From NCBI GenBank assembly GCA_018475625.1, contig JAAKEZ010000004.1:1-64000 (forward strand): DNA of 64,000 bases, in the 5' to 3' direction. The position numbers and the translations under genes are program-made. The notes beneath the pieces were generated by a model. The model did no database searches. It saw only the letters and a list, made by a program, of their open reading frames with translations, and was not told the DNA's origin. The DNA is from Candidatus Bathyarchaeota archaeon A05DMB-2 (GTDB lineage: Archaea > Thermoproteota > Bathyarchaeia > Bathyarchaeales > Bathycorpusculaceae). Positions within the stretch are counted from its first letter, which is position 1; every line of letters begins with the position of its first letter. This document shows positions 7,986 through 17,648 of the stretch, piece by piece.

Positions 7986-8840
7986 CTACTGAGACCGCGT
8001 CTTCCTCTGCAAGAGCGTCTTCACGACGTTAACAAGGGCGTCGCATGCGACCCGCCTGTCCTCAACGGAACCATCAATGTCTAATTTCTCAATTTTCTTC
8101 TCCAGACTCCGAACCTGCTCGATGACCGATTGCTTGTTTTTCTGATACTCGTCGTGGAGTTTTTCCTGTTCAACTTCAAACTTCTTCATGACGGATTCAA
8201 GTTCGGCTTTTGCGACGGCCAGTTTCCGCGTTACGTCAGCTATTTTTTGTGATTTTGCTCGTCTTGCTAAGGGGCTGAGGATGCTTACTTTCATTGTGTT
8301 AGCCTGTTCAAGTTCTTCTTCGTAGTCGTGGACTTGGCGGGTTAAGCGTTTGATTTCACCGTCTCTTCTTGAAGACAGATTATGGGTTGCATGGGCATAT
8401 TCCGTGTCAATCTGAACGAGAAGGTGATTCTGTTCTGAAAGCTTTCGAGTAACTTTTTCGAGTTCAGCCTCTTCCTCTTTGTGCTTGGCAAGTTTACTTT
8501 CAACGTCAGCGATTATTTGTGAACATAGCCACACGAACTCTTTGTCAGCATTCACGGCGGGACTCGTCTCAAACTCGGAGAGGAGGCTCTTGAGGCTTAA
8601 CAGCCAATCGTCATAGTACTGGCTGAACGGTGAAAACGCGAAAGTCTGACTCCCGAGGCTTTGCAGCCTGCTGATGGTTTTCGCCACTTCCCCCTCGAAG
8701 GTGGGCGCTTCTCTCTCCTCCAGCAGGTACTTGCCGCCAGAACGACGCCGCTGTTCTTTCCGCTTCGCCCTCTCACGGTGCACCTCTCCGCGTGCTCGCC
8801 CAGTGCTGCGACGTGAACTCGTTTGAGGTCGGTAACTCAT
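7986..8840 (-). CDS. Coiled-coil protein of unknown function
   Basis: 284 residues. The first 45 are highly basic (Arg/Lys/Ser rich). Residues 50-115 look globular, with aromatic FAFSPFSQYYDDW. About 115-265 form long heptad-rich coiled coils broken near SPLARRAK. No signal peptide or membrane segment. The basic N-terminus could bind nucleic acid or ribosomes. I do not recognise a named family. Stands alone, convergent with the Fur gene. Confidence 0.7.
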   Translation of the reverse strand: MSYRPQTSSRRSTGRARGEVHRERAKRKEQRRRSGGKYLLEEREAPTFEGEVAKTISRLQSLGSQTFAFSPFSQYYDDWLLSLKSLLSEFETSPAVNADKEFVWLCSQIIADVESKLAKHKEEEAELEKVTRKLSEQNHLLVQIDTEYAHATHNLSSRRDGEIKRLTRQVHDYEEELEQANTMKVSILSPLARRAKSQKIADVTRKLAVAKAELESVMKKFEVEQEKLHDEYQKNKQSVIEQVRSLEKKIEKLDIDGSVEDRRVACDALVNVVKTLLQRKTRSQ

Positions 8841-8901
8841 ATGCGAATCCTTCTTGTTTCAAGGATAATTAGGTAGCGGTTTTTCCTGTTAAGAGTTTCT
8901 G

Positions 8902-9543
8902 CTACGGTGGTTGTCTGCATTGAACAAGTGTGCACAGCGAGTCGTGAGCGCTCTTCTTTCCTAGGTCAAAGGCTTTAAGGTTTTGCTCCAAGGTTTTCTT
9001 GGGCACTGCCTCTTCGATGCTTTCTCTAATGGCGTTCTCGTCTACTGGAAACGCTTCAAGCGCTGATAGGCACCCGAGGAAAACCGTGTTTTCGGTTCTT
9101 ACGTTGCCGCTTTCTTTTGCCAGCCTTAAAGCGTCGACTACCGCGATGTTCGGCGTCCAACTCTTCAGCTTCGACACCACATCTTCAACCGTGAGGTATT
9201 TTGCGCCTTTTGATGTAATTATCTTCGAGGTTTCCACAGGCGGGTGCATAATTCTCTTGTTCATAAGCACTACGCCATCTTTCTTCAAGTATTCCACGTA
9301 GCGCAGTGTCTCAATCGATTCAAGGGATAGGAGAATGTCAGCTTCGCCATAAGGAATGAGTGGCGAAAACACGTCTTCGCCGATGCGCAAGTGCACGGAG
9401 ACGGCGCCGCTTCTTTGGCTCAGCCCATACATTTCTCCGGTTACGACTTTCATGCCGATTTTGGCGCAAGCGTTTCCAACCACGGTTGTTAAGAGTACAA
9501 GTCCTTGTCCGCCGACTCCGCAAATGAATATGTTTAGACTCAA
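8902..9543 (-). CDS. iorB: Indolepyruvate:ferredoxin oxidoreductase beta subunit
   Basis: Gamma-type domain of 2-oxoacid:ferredoxin oxidoreductases, 213 residues, with GVGGQG near the N-terminus and GEMYGLSQRSGAVSVHLR. With IorA it oxidises aryl pyruvates (from aromatic amino acids) to aryl-acetyl-CoA, reducing ferredoxin, or runs in reverse. Start is TTG at 9543, overlapping the iorA stop TGA, so subunits are translated together. Confidence 0.92.
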   Translation of the reverse strand: MSLNIFICGVGGQGLVLLTTVVGNACAKIGMKVVTGEMYGLSQRSGAVSVHLRIGEDVFSPLIPYGEADILLSLESIETLRYVEYLKKDGVVLMNKRIMHPPVETSKIITSKGAKYLTVEDVVSKLKSWTPNIAVVDALRLAKESGNVRTENTVFLGCLSALEAFPVDENAIRESIEEAVPKKTLEQNLKAFDLGKKSAHDSLCTLVQCRQPP

Positions 9544-11441
9544 GTTTCCCCCTCAACCCGCTTTATCGACTTTATTGGGCATAATTGGGAGCAGACAGAG
9601 CAGCCGTCGCAAAGTTCAGGCGATATTCGCGGTTGCCGGTCTTCGTCTATTTCGTAGGCTGGGCAGTAAAACGTTCTCAAACAAACGTAAGGTCGCTTGC
9701 AAATCTGCTTGTCAACGTAGAAGGGCACAATCTTTTCGCCTCTGCTTCGCTTGTTCCTGTCGCCGTAGAGCGCACACTCTCTTCGGGAAACAACCACGGC
9801 AAGCCCGTCGAAATCTAGCGCTTTCCTGAATACTTCCACGTTGTTCTTGACATCGTACGAGTCTACCACCTCCAAAAACTCCACGCCCACCGCCTTACAG
9901 ATGTCCTCTATTGGCACCTTTTTGCCTTGGCGTCCACCTGCCGTGAATTCGGTTGATGGGTTAAACTGCTGCCCCGTCATGGCGGTCACAGAGTTGTCCA
10001 AAATCAGTAGGGTAAACTTGTTACCGTTGTGAACCGCATCAATGAGCGCGGGAATAGCCGCGTGATAGAACGTTGAGTCGCCCACGACCGCCACAACCCT
10101 CTCCTCGATAACATGCGACAAGCCGTTTGCTACGCCTACTGAGGCGCCCATGCAGAGAGAGCTGTCGCCACGCGATATGGGTGGAAATATCCACATGGAG
10201 TAGCAGCCTATGTCGTTCGCGAAATAGTGCTCTTGACCCTTAGCTGCCTGAATCTTCAAGGCTTGGTTAAGCGCCACGAATGTGGCTCGGTGCGGGCAAC
10301 CAGCGCAGAACGTCGGGTATCGGTCTGGAATAATCTCCTTAAACTGTTCGGCTTCTTTGACGATAGCCTCGTGTCCTGCGTACGCTATGCCCATGGCTGA
10401 GGCAATTCCTTTGGCGACGACGTTTGGGTTGTACTCCCATGCTTCTGAGAAGGCGCCTGAGTTCTTGCCGAAAATCGCCAAGTCTGGGTTAGTGTCCTTA
10501 GCTATGGCGTAGACTTCCTTCTCCAAGTAAGGCGACAACTCCTCAACAACAACGACTTTTTTCAAGTTTTTAATGAACGCTTTAACAGTATTCTTGGGTA
10601 ACGGGTATGTGGTGCCAAGCTTCAGGATGCTGACCCTGTCTTGGAGTTTCAACATTTTCAGCGCTTCCAGCACGTAGAGGTATGACACGGAAGACGTGAC
10701 AACTCCGATGGCAGAACCCGTGTTTCTGGTGAAATTGAATTCGGAAGTCTCAAATTCTTCTGCCAGTCTTGCCGAGCGCTCAAGCATCTTCAGCTTCTTC
10801 TGCCGCGCCACCGCACCAAGCGTAGCGTATTCTTCCCCGAGTTCTTTCCACTTGACTTTCTTGAACTCGTTGCGGTGAAGTTCGCCTAATTGGACGATTC
10901 CGCTCTGATGATTTACCCGCGTGACAGTGCGGATGAGAACTGGCACCCTGTGCCGTTCGGAGATTTCAAACGCCTTCTTCACCATGTCCTTAGCTTCCTG
11001 CGGCGTAGAGGGCTCAAGCATCGGTATGTATGCGTTGGGTGCGAAGAATCTGCCATCCTGCTCCGACTGAGAAGAGTGTGCGTGGGGGTCGTCCGCCATC
11101 ACAATAACCAATCCGCCCTTGACGCCAGTGTAGCCGAGGACGAACAGCGTGTCAGAAGCAACGTTCGTTCCCACGCTCTTCATGGCAGTGAGGCTTCTGA
11201 CTCCTGCAAACGCTGCGCCAGCACAAACCTCAAGCGCAACTTTCTCGTTTGTGGCTATTTCCATCTGATAATCAAAGCTGTCTAAAGCCTCCGCGAAGGT
11301 GTCTAAGATTTCAGAGGTTGGCGCGCCAGGGTAGAATGCTACGACTTTTACATCTGCCTCCAAGGCGCCACGGAAGATGGCTTCATTGCCAAGCATAAAG
11401 GCGCTTCTCTTTTCTTCCGACAAAACGTCCTTTAGAACCAT
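9540..11441 (-). CDS. iorA: Indolepyruvate:ferredoxin oxidoreductase alpha subunit
   Basis: Large subunit of 633 residues. Order: pyrimidine-binding domain (FYPGAPTSEILD), transketolase C-like domain (about 240-340), TPP-binding domain with CAGCPHR and VVGDSTFYHA...DNS, and C-terminal ferredoxin-like clusters (CDGCSVCSQLCP plus an upstream cysteine group). Cytoplasmic, oxygen-sensitive enzyme of peptide-fermenting or acetogenic archaea. Length and domain order are standard. Confidence 0.95.
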   Translation of the reverse strand: MVLKDVLSEEKRSAFMLGNEAIFRGALEADVKVVAFYPGAPTSEILDTFAEALDSFDYQMEIATNEKVALEVCAGAAFAGVRSLTAMKSVGTNVASDTLFVLGYTGVKGGLVIVMADDPHAHSSQSEQDGRFFAPNAYIPMLEPSTPQEAKDMVKKAFEISERHRVPVLIRTVTRVNHQSGIVQLGELHRNEFKKVKWKELGEEYATLGAVARQKKLKMLERSARLAEEFETSEFNFTRNTGSAIGVVTSSVSYLYVLEALKMLKLQDRVSILKLGTTYPLPKNTVKAFIKNLKKVVVVEELSPYLEKEVYAIAKDTNPDLAIFGKNSGAFSEAWEYNPNVVAKGIASAMGIAYAGHEAIVKEAEQFKEIIPDRYPTFCAGCPHRATFVALNQALKIQAAKGQEHYFANDIGCYSMWIFPPISRGDSSLCMGASVGVANGLSHVIEERVVAVVGDSTFYHAAIPALIDAVHNGNKFTLLILDNSVTAMTGQQFNPSTEFTAGGRQGKKVPIEDICKAVGVEFLEVVDSYDVKNNVEVFRKALDFDGLAVVVSRRECALYGDRNKRSRGEKIVPFYVDKQICKRPYVCLRTFYCPAYEIDEDRQPRISPELCDGCSVCSQLCPIKSIKRVEGET

Positions 11442-11472
11442 GAGTACATGTAGGCTTCATAGGTAATAAATT

Positions 11473-13407
11473 TTAACGTGACGTCCTCTTTTTTGCTTGT
11501 TTGGCTTTTATGGCGGCTAGTTTTCCACCTGCCTTTAACACCTGTTTTTCCGCTTCGCTGAGGCTGAGGTCAACCCGAATTTCCGTGCCTTTCGTGCGAT
11601 TCTTCAGATGGAGAGTCGCTTTGAGGCTTGCAACTTCTAACTCTAATTGGTCGCCCTGCTCAACCTCTGCGTAGTCATGTTTATTCGCGAAAGTCAACGG
11701 AATAACCCCAAAATTCACAAGGTTCGCCATATGTATCCGCGCAAAAGATTTGGCGACAACAGCTTTGACGCCCAAGTATTTAGGTGCCAGCGCGGCGTGT
11801 TCCCGCGACGAGCCTTGACCGTAGTTTTCTCCGCCCACAATGAATCCGCCCTTATTTTTGAGGGCGCGCTCCGCAAAATCTGGGTCAATGTGGCGGAAGG
11901 TGTACTTGCTGATTTCGGGGATGTTGCTTCTCAGCGCCATGATTTCGGAACCGCCAGGCAGGATGTCGTCGGTTGAAACGTTGTCGCCCAGTTTTAACAA
12001 GACCTCGCCCACAAGCCTGTCTGGGAGGGGCGGAAAATCGGGCAGTGGTTTGATGTTGGGTCCTCTCACGATTTTGCCCGTGAACGGCTTGGCAGAAGGG
12101 AAGATGAACATGCTGTCGTCGATTATTGGCTTCTCTGGCAGAGTTATCTGCGGGTACGCGCCCAGCTTGCGTGGGTCAGTTATCTCGCCACGCAGTGCGG
12201 AGGCAACAGCTGTCTCTGGGCTGACCAAGTAGACCTGTGCGCTCTGTGTTCCTGACCTGCCCTTGAAGTTGCGGTTAAAAGTTCTAAGAGACACAGCATC
12301 GGTCTGCGGCGCCTGCCCAATTCCGATGCATGGACCGCACGCATTCTCCAGTATCCTCGCGCCCGCGCTGATGAGGTTTACGAGGTCGCCGCTTGCCGCC
12401 AAGTTCTCCAGCACCTGACGTGAACCCGGCGAGATGGTGAGGCTTACGTTGTTGCTGATTTTTTTGCCTTTCAAGAGCGCGGCAACCATCTTCAAGTCTC
12501 GCAGGGAAGAGTTGGTGCAGCTGCCGATGCAGACCTGGTCCACGGGCGTGCCTTCGACCTCGCTTACTGGTTTTACGTTATCTGGGCTATGCGGCAACGC
12601 GATTAGCGGCTCCAGTTCAACCATGTCTACCTTGAGCGTTTCAGAGTACGCGACGTTTTCGTCAGCCTTAAGCGGAACCCACTGGTCTTCCCTGCGCTGT
12701 GCTCTGAGAAAGTCTCGTGTGGCGTCATCCGAAGGGAAGATGGATGTGGTTGCACCTGTCTCAGTTCCCATGTTCGTTATGGTGGCTCTCTCGGGCACGC
12801 TCAGTGTTTTGACGCCCTCACCGTGATATTCGAGAATCTTGTTGACTCCGCCTTTCACAGTCAGTCTCCGCAGCACTTCCAGTATCACGTCTTTGGCGGA
12901 AACGAAAGGCGAAAGTGCACCAGTCAACTCTATGCCCATCACCGTGGGCATCTCCATGTAGAAGGGTTCTCCAGCCATGGCGGCTGCCACGTCGAGTCCT
13001 CCTGCACCTATGGCAATCATGCCCATGCCGCCTGCGGTTGGCGTGTGGCTGTCGCTTCCCAGCAACGTGTAGCCCGGTCGAGCGAACCGTTCCAAATGTA
13101 TCTGGTGGCATATACCGTTGCCGGGACGCGAGAAAACCACGCCGTATTTGGCTGCGACTTGCTGCAGGTATAGATGGTCGTCGGCGTTCCTGAAGTCGTT
13201 CTGCAGCATGTTGTGGTCTACGAAGCTTATGCTCAACTTCGTCTTGACTCGTGGGATACTCATGGCTTCGAACTCGAGGTAAGTCAGGGTTCCCGTGGAG
13301 TCCTGCGTGAGAGTATGGTCTATCCTTAAGCCTACCTGTTCTCCGGGCTGCATTTTTCCTTCGACGAGGTGCTTTGCGATTATCTTTTCTGCAAGGCTTT
13401 GGTTCAT
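11473..13407 (-). CDS. Aconitate hydratase
   Basis: Aconitase of 644 residues with both parts in one chain: [4Fe-4S] catalytic domains (CIGSCTNSS and NACGPCIGIGQAP supply the three cluster cysteines; GSDSHTPTAGG) and the swivelling domain (YGQGSSREHAAL near the C-terminus). Interconverts citrate and isocitrate. Length is that of the shorter mitochondrial-like/archaeal group, not the 900-residue bacterial AcnA. Start: ATG at 13407 has GGAG at good spacing; an upstream GTG at 13428 is less likely. A 3-isopropylmalate/homoaconitase role is less likely because of the fused swivelling domain. Confidence 0.92.
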   Translation of the reverse strand: MNQSLAEKIIAKHLVEGKMQPGEQVGLRIDHTLTQDSTGTLTYLEFEAMSIPRVKTKLSISFVDHNMLQNDFRNADDHLYLQQVAAKYGVVFSRPGNGICHQIHLERFARPGYTLLGSDSHTPTAGGMGMIAIGAGGLDVAAAMAGEPFYMEMPTVMGIELTGALSPFVSAKDVILEVLRRLTVKGGVNKILEYHGEGVKTLSVPERATITNMGTETGATTSIFPSDDATRDFLRAQRREDQWVPLKADENVAYSETLKVDMVELEPLIALPHSPDNVKPVSEVEGTPVDQVCIGSCTNSSLRDLKMVAALLKGKKISNNVSLTISPGSRQVLENLAASGDLVNLISAGARILENACGPCIGIGQAPQTDAVSLRTFNRNFKGRSGTQSAQVYLVSPETAVASALRGEITDPRKLGAYPQITLPEKPIIDDSMFIFPSAKPFTGKIVRGPNIKPLPDFPPLPDRLVGEVLLKLGDNVSTDDILPGGSEIMALRSNIPEISKYTFRHIDPDFAERALKNKGGFIVGGENYGQGSSREHAALAPKYLGVKAVVAKSFARIHMANLVNFGVIPLTFANKHDYAEVEQGDQLELEVASLKATLHLKNRTKGTEIRVDLSLSEAEKQVLKAGGKLAAIKAKQAKKRTSR

Positions 13408-13535
13408 GCCTTTTTCTCCATGCTGCACTTAACTTGCGGATTTAGCTGCAACTCTTGCAGTTCTTTATCAAAAGATGAAGATGCGGAAATTTAAGTTTCG
13501 CGTAAAGCCGCTGACTTTTTCATCCATCTGAGTGG

Positions 13536-15050
13536 TCATGTTTTGGCTGCGTTCGTCAGGATGTGCATTAGGTCCGTTTTGGTGATTATACCCAGCATTT
13601 TCTTCGGGTTCACCGGGTCTAAGACGAGGACGCGCCCAACCTCATGTTTTTCCATTTTTCTGAACACGTCTAACGCCGTTTCTCCCGGGTAAGCAGCAAC
13701 AGGCTGCGTTCGCGTTATTTTGCTGACAGGTGTGTCTTTTCTGCTGGCTTGTGCAATTTTTGAGGCTTCTTCCAGGGTTGCTATGCCGATGGGTTCGCCG
13801 TTTTTGTTCAACACCGGATACGCTATGTGGCGGCGTCTTGCCACAATGTCCAAGAATTGGTTGACTGAAATGTCCTCTGGCACTGTTGTGACGTTTTTAG
13901 TCATTATGTCTTCAACCTTGATTTGAGCAAGCTCGTCTGACTCTCTTAGCATTAGCACTGGCAGATAACCGTAGACTTCTTCTATTTTCTTAGCCTCTTT
14001 CAGTGCTGCACTGCGTTTCTGCATGGCTGCAATGATCAAGCGTTCCATGACGTTTGGTTCCTTCTCTATAACCCAAGTGCTGACGATGCCGTTTTCAACT
14101 GCTTCGTAGAAGAAGTCTTCTCCCGCCTTAGTGCGGAGAATCACGGTAGACCAGTCTGTGAGTGGATAAGCGCTTCCCACGGATATGTCCGCCAACTCAG
14201 ATGTGAAGTCGGTGCATGTGCGGCAACTGGGCAGAATGTGGTCTTCGATTTCAGACATTGGAATACGTATGACGTCGTGTTCAGTTTGAACCACGAATTT
14301 TGAGGATAGGCGCATGTGCTTGATTTCTGATGGCTTGACCTTGTACGTTTTTGTTATGTGGTCCAGCAAGTTGCTGAGAGAAAATGTGCCGAAACAGAAG
14401 AGACCGATTGTTATCTTCATGCTACCGCTGATCTTGTGCTGCCACGCCTCCATCTTGCGCAGGGCAAGCACGTGACAGGGGACCCCAACGAAAGCGATTT
14501 TTGTTTTACCATAGCCGTAAACTGCGCTGCCGTAAGCCTTGGCGACTGACGATGGAAAGAATTTGCTGCCGATAGCTGAGAGGATGTCGTCTGGAACCAG
14601 CGCCACTGACGCCTTCGGTTTAGCGGGGTTATCGTGTTCAGCCTGAGAAACTATGGCGCTGTCGAAAATGTTCTTCTCTATGCCGTACGTTAAAAGTGAA
14701 GTGACCACGGCGCCGCCGCGGCTTTGCTCTCTAAGCTTCCGGTCAGTTGCTTGAGCGAGAACGATTTTCCTGTAGTAGCCAACAACCTCGTTCCTGACTG
14801 GTGCGTCTGCAACGAAACTCAGGCTTCGAAGCAAAAGCGCTTCAGAGTGTGGGCATACGCCGTAGCAGATGGGGCATAAGTCCAAGTCTTTCGAGCAGTC
14901 ATGCAGGCGATTAACTTTCTCGTCCTTTATCTGAAGCGCGCTGACTGGGCACGCAGCTTCGCATGCACCGCATTGAGTGCAGAACCCTGCGTTGATTATT
15001 TTTTTCTTTAAAACATTGTACGCAATTAAGGAATCGTTGTTAGAGCCCAC
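13536..15050 (-). CDS. FrhB-like [4Fe-4S] flavoprotein fused to two CBS domains
   Basis: 504 residues in three parts. Residues 20-66 hold a ferredoxin CTQCGACEAACP and a second cysteine group CPICYGVCP. Residues 85-330 match coenzyme F420 hydrogenase/dehydrogenase beta subunits (REQSRGGAVVTSLL, FVGVPCHVLALRKM, FGTFS, CRTCTDFTSELADISVG), which pass electrons between FAD, Fe-S and F420 or another acceptor. Residues 380-504 are a pair of CBS domains (VEDIMTKNVTTVPED; LGIITKTDLMHIL), which usually bind adenine nucleotides. The fusion suggests electron transfer tuned by energy charge. GTG start at 15050. Partner enzyme not encoded nearby. Confidence 0.88.
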   Translation of the reverse strand: MGSNNDSLIAYNVLKKKIINAGFCTQCGACEAACPVSALQIKDEKVNRLHDCSKDLDLCPICYGVCPHSEALLLRSLSFVADAPVRNEVVGYYRKIVLAQATDRKLREQSRGGAVVTSLLTYGIEKNIFDSAIVSQAEHDNPAKPKASVALVPDDILSAIGSKFFPSSVAKAYGSAVYGYGKTKIAFVGVPCHVLALRKMEAWQHKISGSMKITIGLFCFGTFSLSNLLDHITKTYKVKPSEIKHMRLSSKFVVQTEHDVIRIPMSEIEDHILPSCRTCTDFTSELADISVGSAYPLTDWSTVILRTKAGEDFFYEAVENGIVSTWVIEKEPNVMERLIIAAMQKRSAALKEAKKIEEVYGYLPVLMLRESDELAQIKVEDIMTKNVTTVPEDISVNQFLDIVARRRHIAYPVLNKNGEPIGIATLEEASKIAQASRKDTPVSKITRTQPVAAYPGETALDVFRKMEKHEVGRVLVLDPVNPKKMLGIITKTDLMHILTNAAKT

Positions 15051-15276
15051 GGTTACCCCATATAACTATGCATATTACGGCTCTTAAATACATAATCATC
15101 CAACATGGCGTTTTGCAACATGAAAAAGCAGGTGAAAGCATAGGCATTATACTTTAACTCATACTCTACAGACAGGGTAAACATAAGCAGGGCTTAGTCA
15201 AGAAATATCGAGTCAACAACTCTTTACAAAAACTCTTTTAAGCTTCAAATAGGCTAGGCGATTGTTGGCTGAGCCA

Positions 15277-16530
15277 ATGACCAAATCGATGCTTACCCTG
15301 ATTCTGATTGCCATTCTTCTCTATTCACCAGTCTTGGCTGCAACAATAAATTTTGCGGTTGGCGCGACTCCAGTTTCAGTCTCAATAAATCCAGTCACTG
15401 CATCGATAAATGTCCATGGAACTATCGTATTCAACTCAACATTGACGGGGGCCTCCATTCCCTATCTGTACACATGGTTTCTAAACGGCACCGCTCTTTC
15501 AGAAACTGGACCTTCGTGGAGCTTCACGCCAAGCACAAGAGGAACCTACATAGTCTACCTCAAAGTCTACCCTTCCATAAACGACAGCGCCTACAACATC
15601 GCACAATCAGAAACCGCGCAGATATTGGTTGGGAAAGAATTGTTCACCAGAGTATTCGGATACCCGACCGGAAGTTCACAAGGGGGAGGCAGCGGGACCC
15701 CGTATACTGCTGCGGGCTCACGCTTCTCATTAAACGTCGAGTCGAACGTCACCTCAATGTCCTGTTTGATGGAATATCAGGGTAATATTAATGAACTCAC
15801 TCGGAACTACACATACGCGTTCGCGATCTACGGGGATAACAACGGAACAGTTGGCAGTCTAATAGCACAGACAGCTCAAGGAACGATGTACTACTACGAC
15901 AATAACGGACCTCTGTGGTACACGCTCGATTTTCCCTCAGCTGTCCATTTACCGCCCTCAGCATACTGGCTCTTAGAAGTTCACAACGCCTCAGAGGAAA
16001 TCATGGTACGCAACGACGTGATAGAAGGATATGAGAGTGTGTGTAGCTTCATTGGCGGCATGACCTTTCCTGACTCGTTGCCCTCCCCCATCGTCACCAA
16101 CAATTATGTATATTGCATATTCGCTTCTTGGGCAGTTAACATATCAGCGTCATTATCCCCGGAAAACAACGATTTCGCGGTAGTATCAAACTCAACCGTG
16201 TCGCCTCTGGTATACAACTCTAACGCAAATGAGGTGAATTTCAACGTTAGCGGGTCTTCAGGCACCATAGGCTACACAGAAGCCTTCATCTCCAAAACCA
16301 TGCTCCCCGACGTCACAGAAGCAAGCGTTATCCTTGACGGAAAACAACAGAACGTGACGACTAGTTCCATCGGCGATGCTTGGATCTTATATTTTGTCTA
16401 CCCGCATAGCACGCATGAAGTGTCAATTAGAATGCAGGAAAGCGTAATTCCCGAATTTTCCGCACCCTCTCTCGCTGTCCTTTTCGCAATGATAGGTGCA
16501 CTGGTTTACTTCAGGAAACGCAAACACTAA
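15277..16530 (+). CDS. Secreted, C-terminally anchored protein
   Basis: Surface protein of about 417 residues. Signal peptide (SMLTLILIAILLYSPVLAA), then a PKD/Ig-like domain to about residue 120 (VSINPVTASINVHGTIVF), a Gly/Ser linker and a beta-rich region with many N-glycosylation sequons. It ends in PEFSAPSLAVLFAM, a hydrophobic helix and RKRKH, the layout of PEF-type C-terminal sorting/anchoring signals in archaea. Role unknown. ATG at 15277 chosen because the signal peptide follows directly; TTGs at 15262/15265 are alternatives. Confidence 0.8.
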   Translation: MTKSMLTLILIAILLYSPVLAATINFAVGATPVSVSINPVTASINVHGTIVFNSTLTGASIPYLYTWFLNGTALSETGPSWSFTPSTRGTYIVYLKVYPSINDSAYNIAQSETAQILVGKELFTRVFGYPTGSSQGGGSGTPYTAAGSRFSLNVESNVTSMSCLMEYQGNINELTRNYTYAFAIYGDNNGTVGSLIAQTAQGTMYYYDNNGPLWYTLDFPSAVHLPPSAYWLLEVHNASEEIMVRNDVIEGYESVCSFIGGMTFPDSLPSPIVTNNYVYCIFASWAVNISASLSPENNDFAVVSNSTVSPLVYNSNANEVNFNVSGSSGTIGYTEAFISKTMLPDVTEASVILDGKQQNVTTSSIGDAWILYFVYPHSTHEVSIRMQESVIPEFSAPSLAVLFAMIGALVYFRKRKH

Positions 16531-16642
16531 GCAGACTTGTTCACTTTCGCTTTCTAAACAACTTCTCCAAATAGCCAAGACATAATTGTGAACCGAAAGA
16601 GCTAATCGTAATAAGCGAGAAATATTAGGTTATCAAGAAAAG

Positions 16643-17431
16643 ATGACTGGAGGGTTTGAAACGTCTTTCAAGTCAAGAATGGAAGATTCCGCGAAGAAAA
16701 ACGGGTCCAGCATAGTTTTGGCACTGGATTTTCCTTTCCACGCGGCAGAGAACCGCGGAGAACTTCTCTTTAAAGCTCAGAATGTTCTGGAGCTTGCGGG
16801 TTCCTGCATGTGCGCCGTGAAAATCAATCATCACCTCGTTCTGCCTCTCGGCACCTTCGACGGCGTCCAACAACTCGTAAACAAAATCCACGAGAAAGGC
16901 TTGCTTGCCATAATAGACTGCAAGGTAAACGACATCGGCGCCACCAACCAAGTTATCGCCGAGTACTATTACGCCGCGGGTTTTGACGCGCTAATAGCTA
17001 ACCCGTTCGTAGGATGGGAAGAAGGCTTAAAACCCGTATTCGATGTCGCCCTCAAGCAGCAGCGAGGCGTGATTCTTCTGGGATACATGAGCCACAAGGG
17101 AGCAGGCGAAGGCTACGGTCAACTAGTGTGTGACGCGGAAACGGGCAAAAAAACCCCGCAGTATATTGCGTTCGCGAAAAAAGCCTTAAAATGGGACGCT
17201 GACGGCGTGGTCGTGGGCGCCACTTACCCCGAGAAAATACGGGAAATACACGAGGTGCTACGCGAAAACGTGCCGATATACTCTCCCGGGATAGGGGCAC
17301 AGGGCGGAGCAGCGGAAACAGCGCTCAAAGCAGGCGCACGCTACCTAATTGTTGGACGTGAGATAACGCTTTCAGAGAATCCGTCGAAAGTCGCTGAGAA
17401 ACTTAAGGCATCAATAAAACGTGTGGAATAA
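16643..17431 (+). CDS. pyrF: Orotidine 5'-phosphate decarboxylase
   Basis: TIM-barrel decarboxylase making UMP from OMP. Catalytic motif DCKVNDIG (Asp-x-Lys-x2-Asp) is intact; phosphate-binding end YSPGIGAQGG and GARYLIVGREI are present. 262 residues, slightly longer than the compact archaeal form because of an N-terminal extension of about 20 residues. No other pyrimidine genes adjacent. Confidence 0.93.
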   Translation: MTGGFETSFKSRMEDSAKKNGSSIVLALDFPFHAAENRGELLFKAQNVLELAGSCMCAVKINHHLVLPLGTFDGVQQLVNKIHEKGLLAIIDCKVNDIGATNQVIAEYYYAAGFDALIANPFVGWEEGLKPVFDVALKQQRGVILLGYMSHKGAGEGYGQLVCDAETGKKTPQYIAFAKKALKWDADGVVVGATYPEKIREIHEVLRENVPIYSPGIGAQGGAAETALKAGARYLIVGREITLSENPSKVAEKLKASIKRVE

Positions 17432-17450
17432 GCAGAGAGAAGGCTGTGGC

Positions 17451-17606
17451 TTACCTGCCGCCGCGTTTCTCCCAGAGCTCTTTCTTCAGCAAATCCCTGA
17501 CCGCTGACCTTATGACTGAACTTCGACTCGGGTACATGTTCGCCCTCACGAGTTCATCTAAACCTTCAAGATAAGCTTCTGGTAAAAGGACTGTCACTAG
17601 TTTCAA
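17451..17606 (-). CDS. Small ribbon-helix-helix (CopG-like) regulator
   Basis: 51-residue protein. Reads LKLVTVLLPEAYLEGLDELV then RANMYPSRSSVIRSAVRDLL, the beta-strand/helix/helix pattern of RHH repressors, with SRSSVIRSAVRDLL as the second helix motif. TTG start at 17606 follows a strong GAGGAGG Shine-Dalgarno at 8 bases. A perfect inverted repeat ATGTTA-N6-TAACAT lies 19 bases upstream of the start, suggesting self-repression. Convergent with pyrF. Similar small RHH proteins can also be antitoxins, but no toxin-like gene is adjacent. Confidence 0.85.
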   Translation of the reverse strand: MKLVTVLLPEAYLEGLDELVRANMYPSRSSVIRSAVRDLLKKELWEKRGGR

Positions 17607-17624
17607 ACGTTTCCCTCCTCAAAT

Positions 17625-17642
17625 ATGTTAGGGATATAACAT
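17625..17642. promoter_or_regulatory. Putative RHH operator
   Basis: Perfect inverted repeat ATGTTA-GGGATA-TAACAT just upstream of the Shine-Dalgarno of the RHH gene, followed by a further TAACA at 17644-17648. On the minus strand an AT-rich TTTTATATT, likely TATA box, lies immediately upstream, so a bound repressor would cover the transcription start. Confidence 0.6.
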
Positions 17643-17648
17643 GTAACA

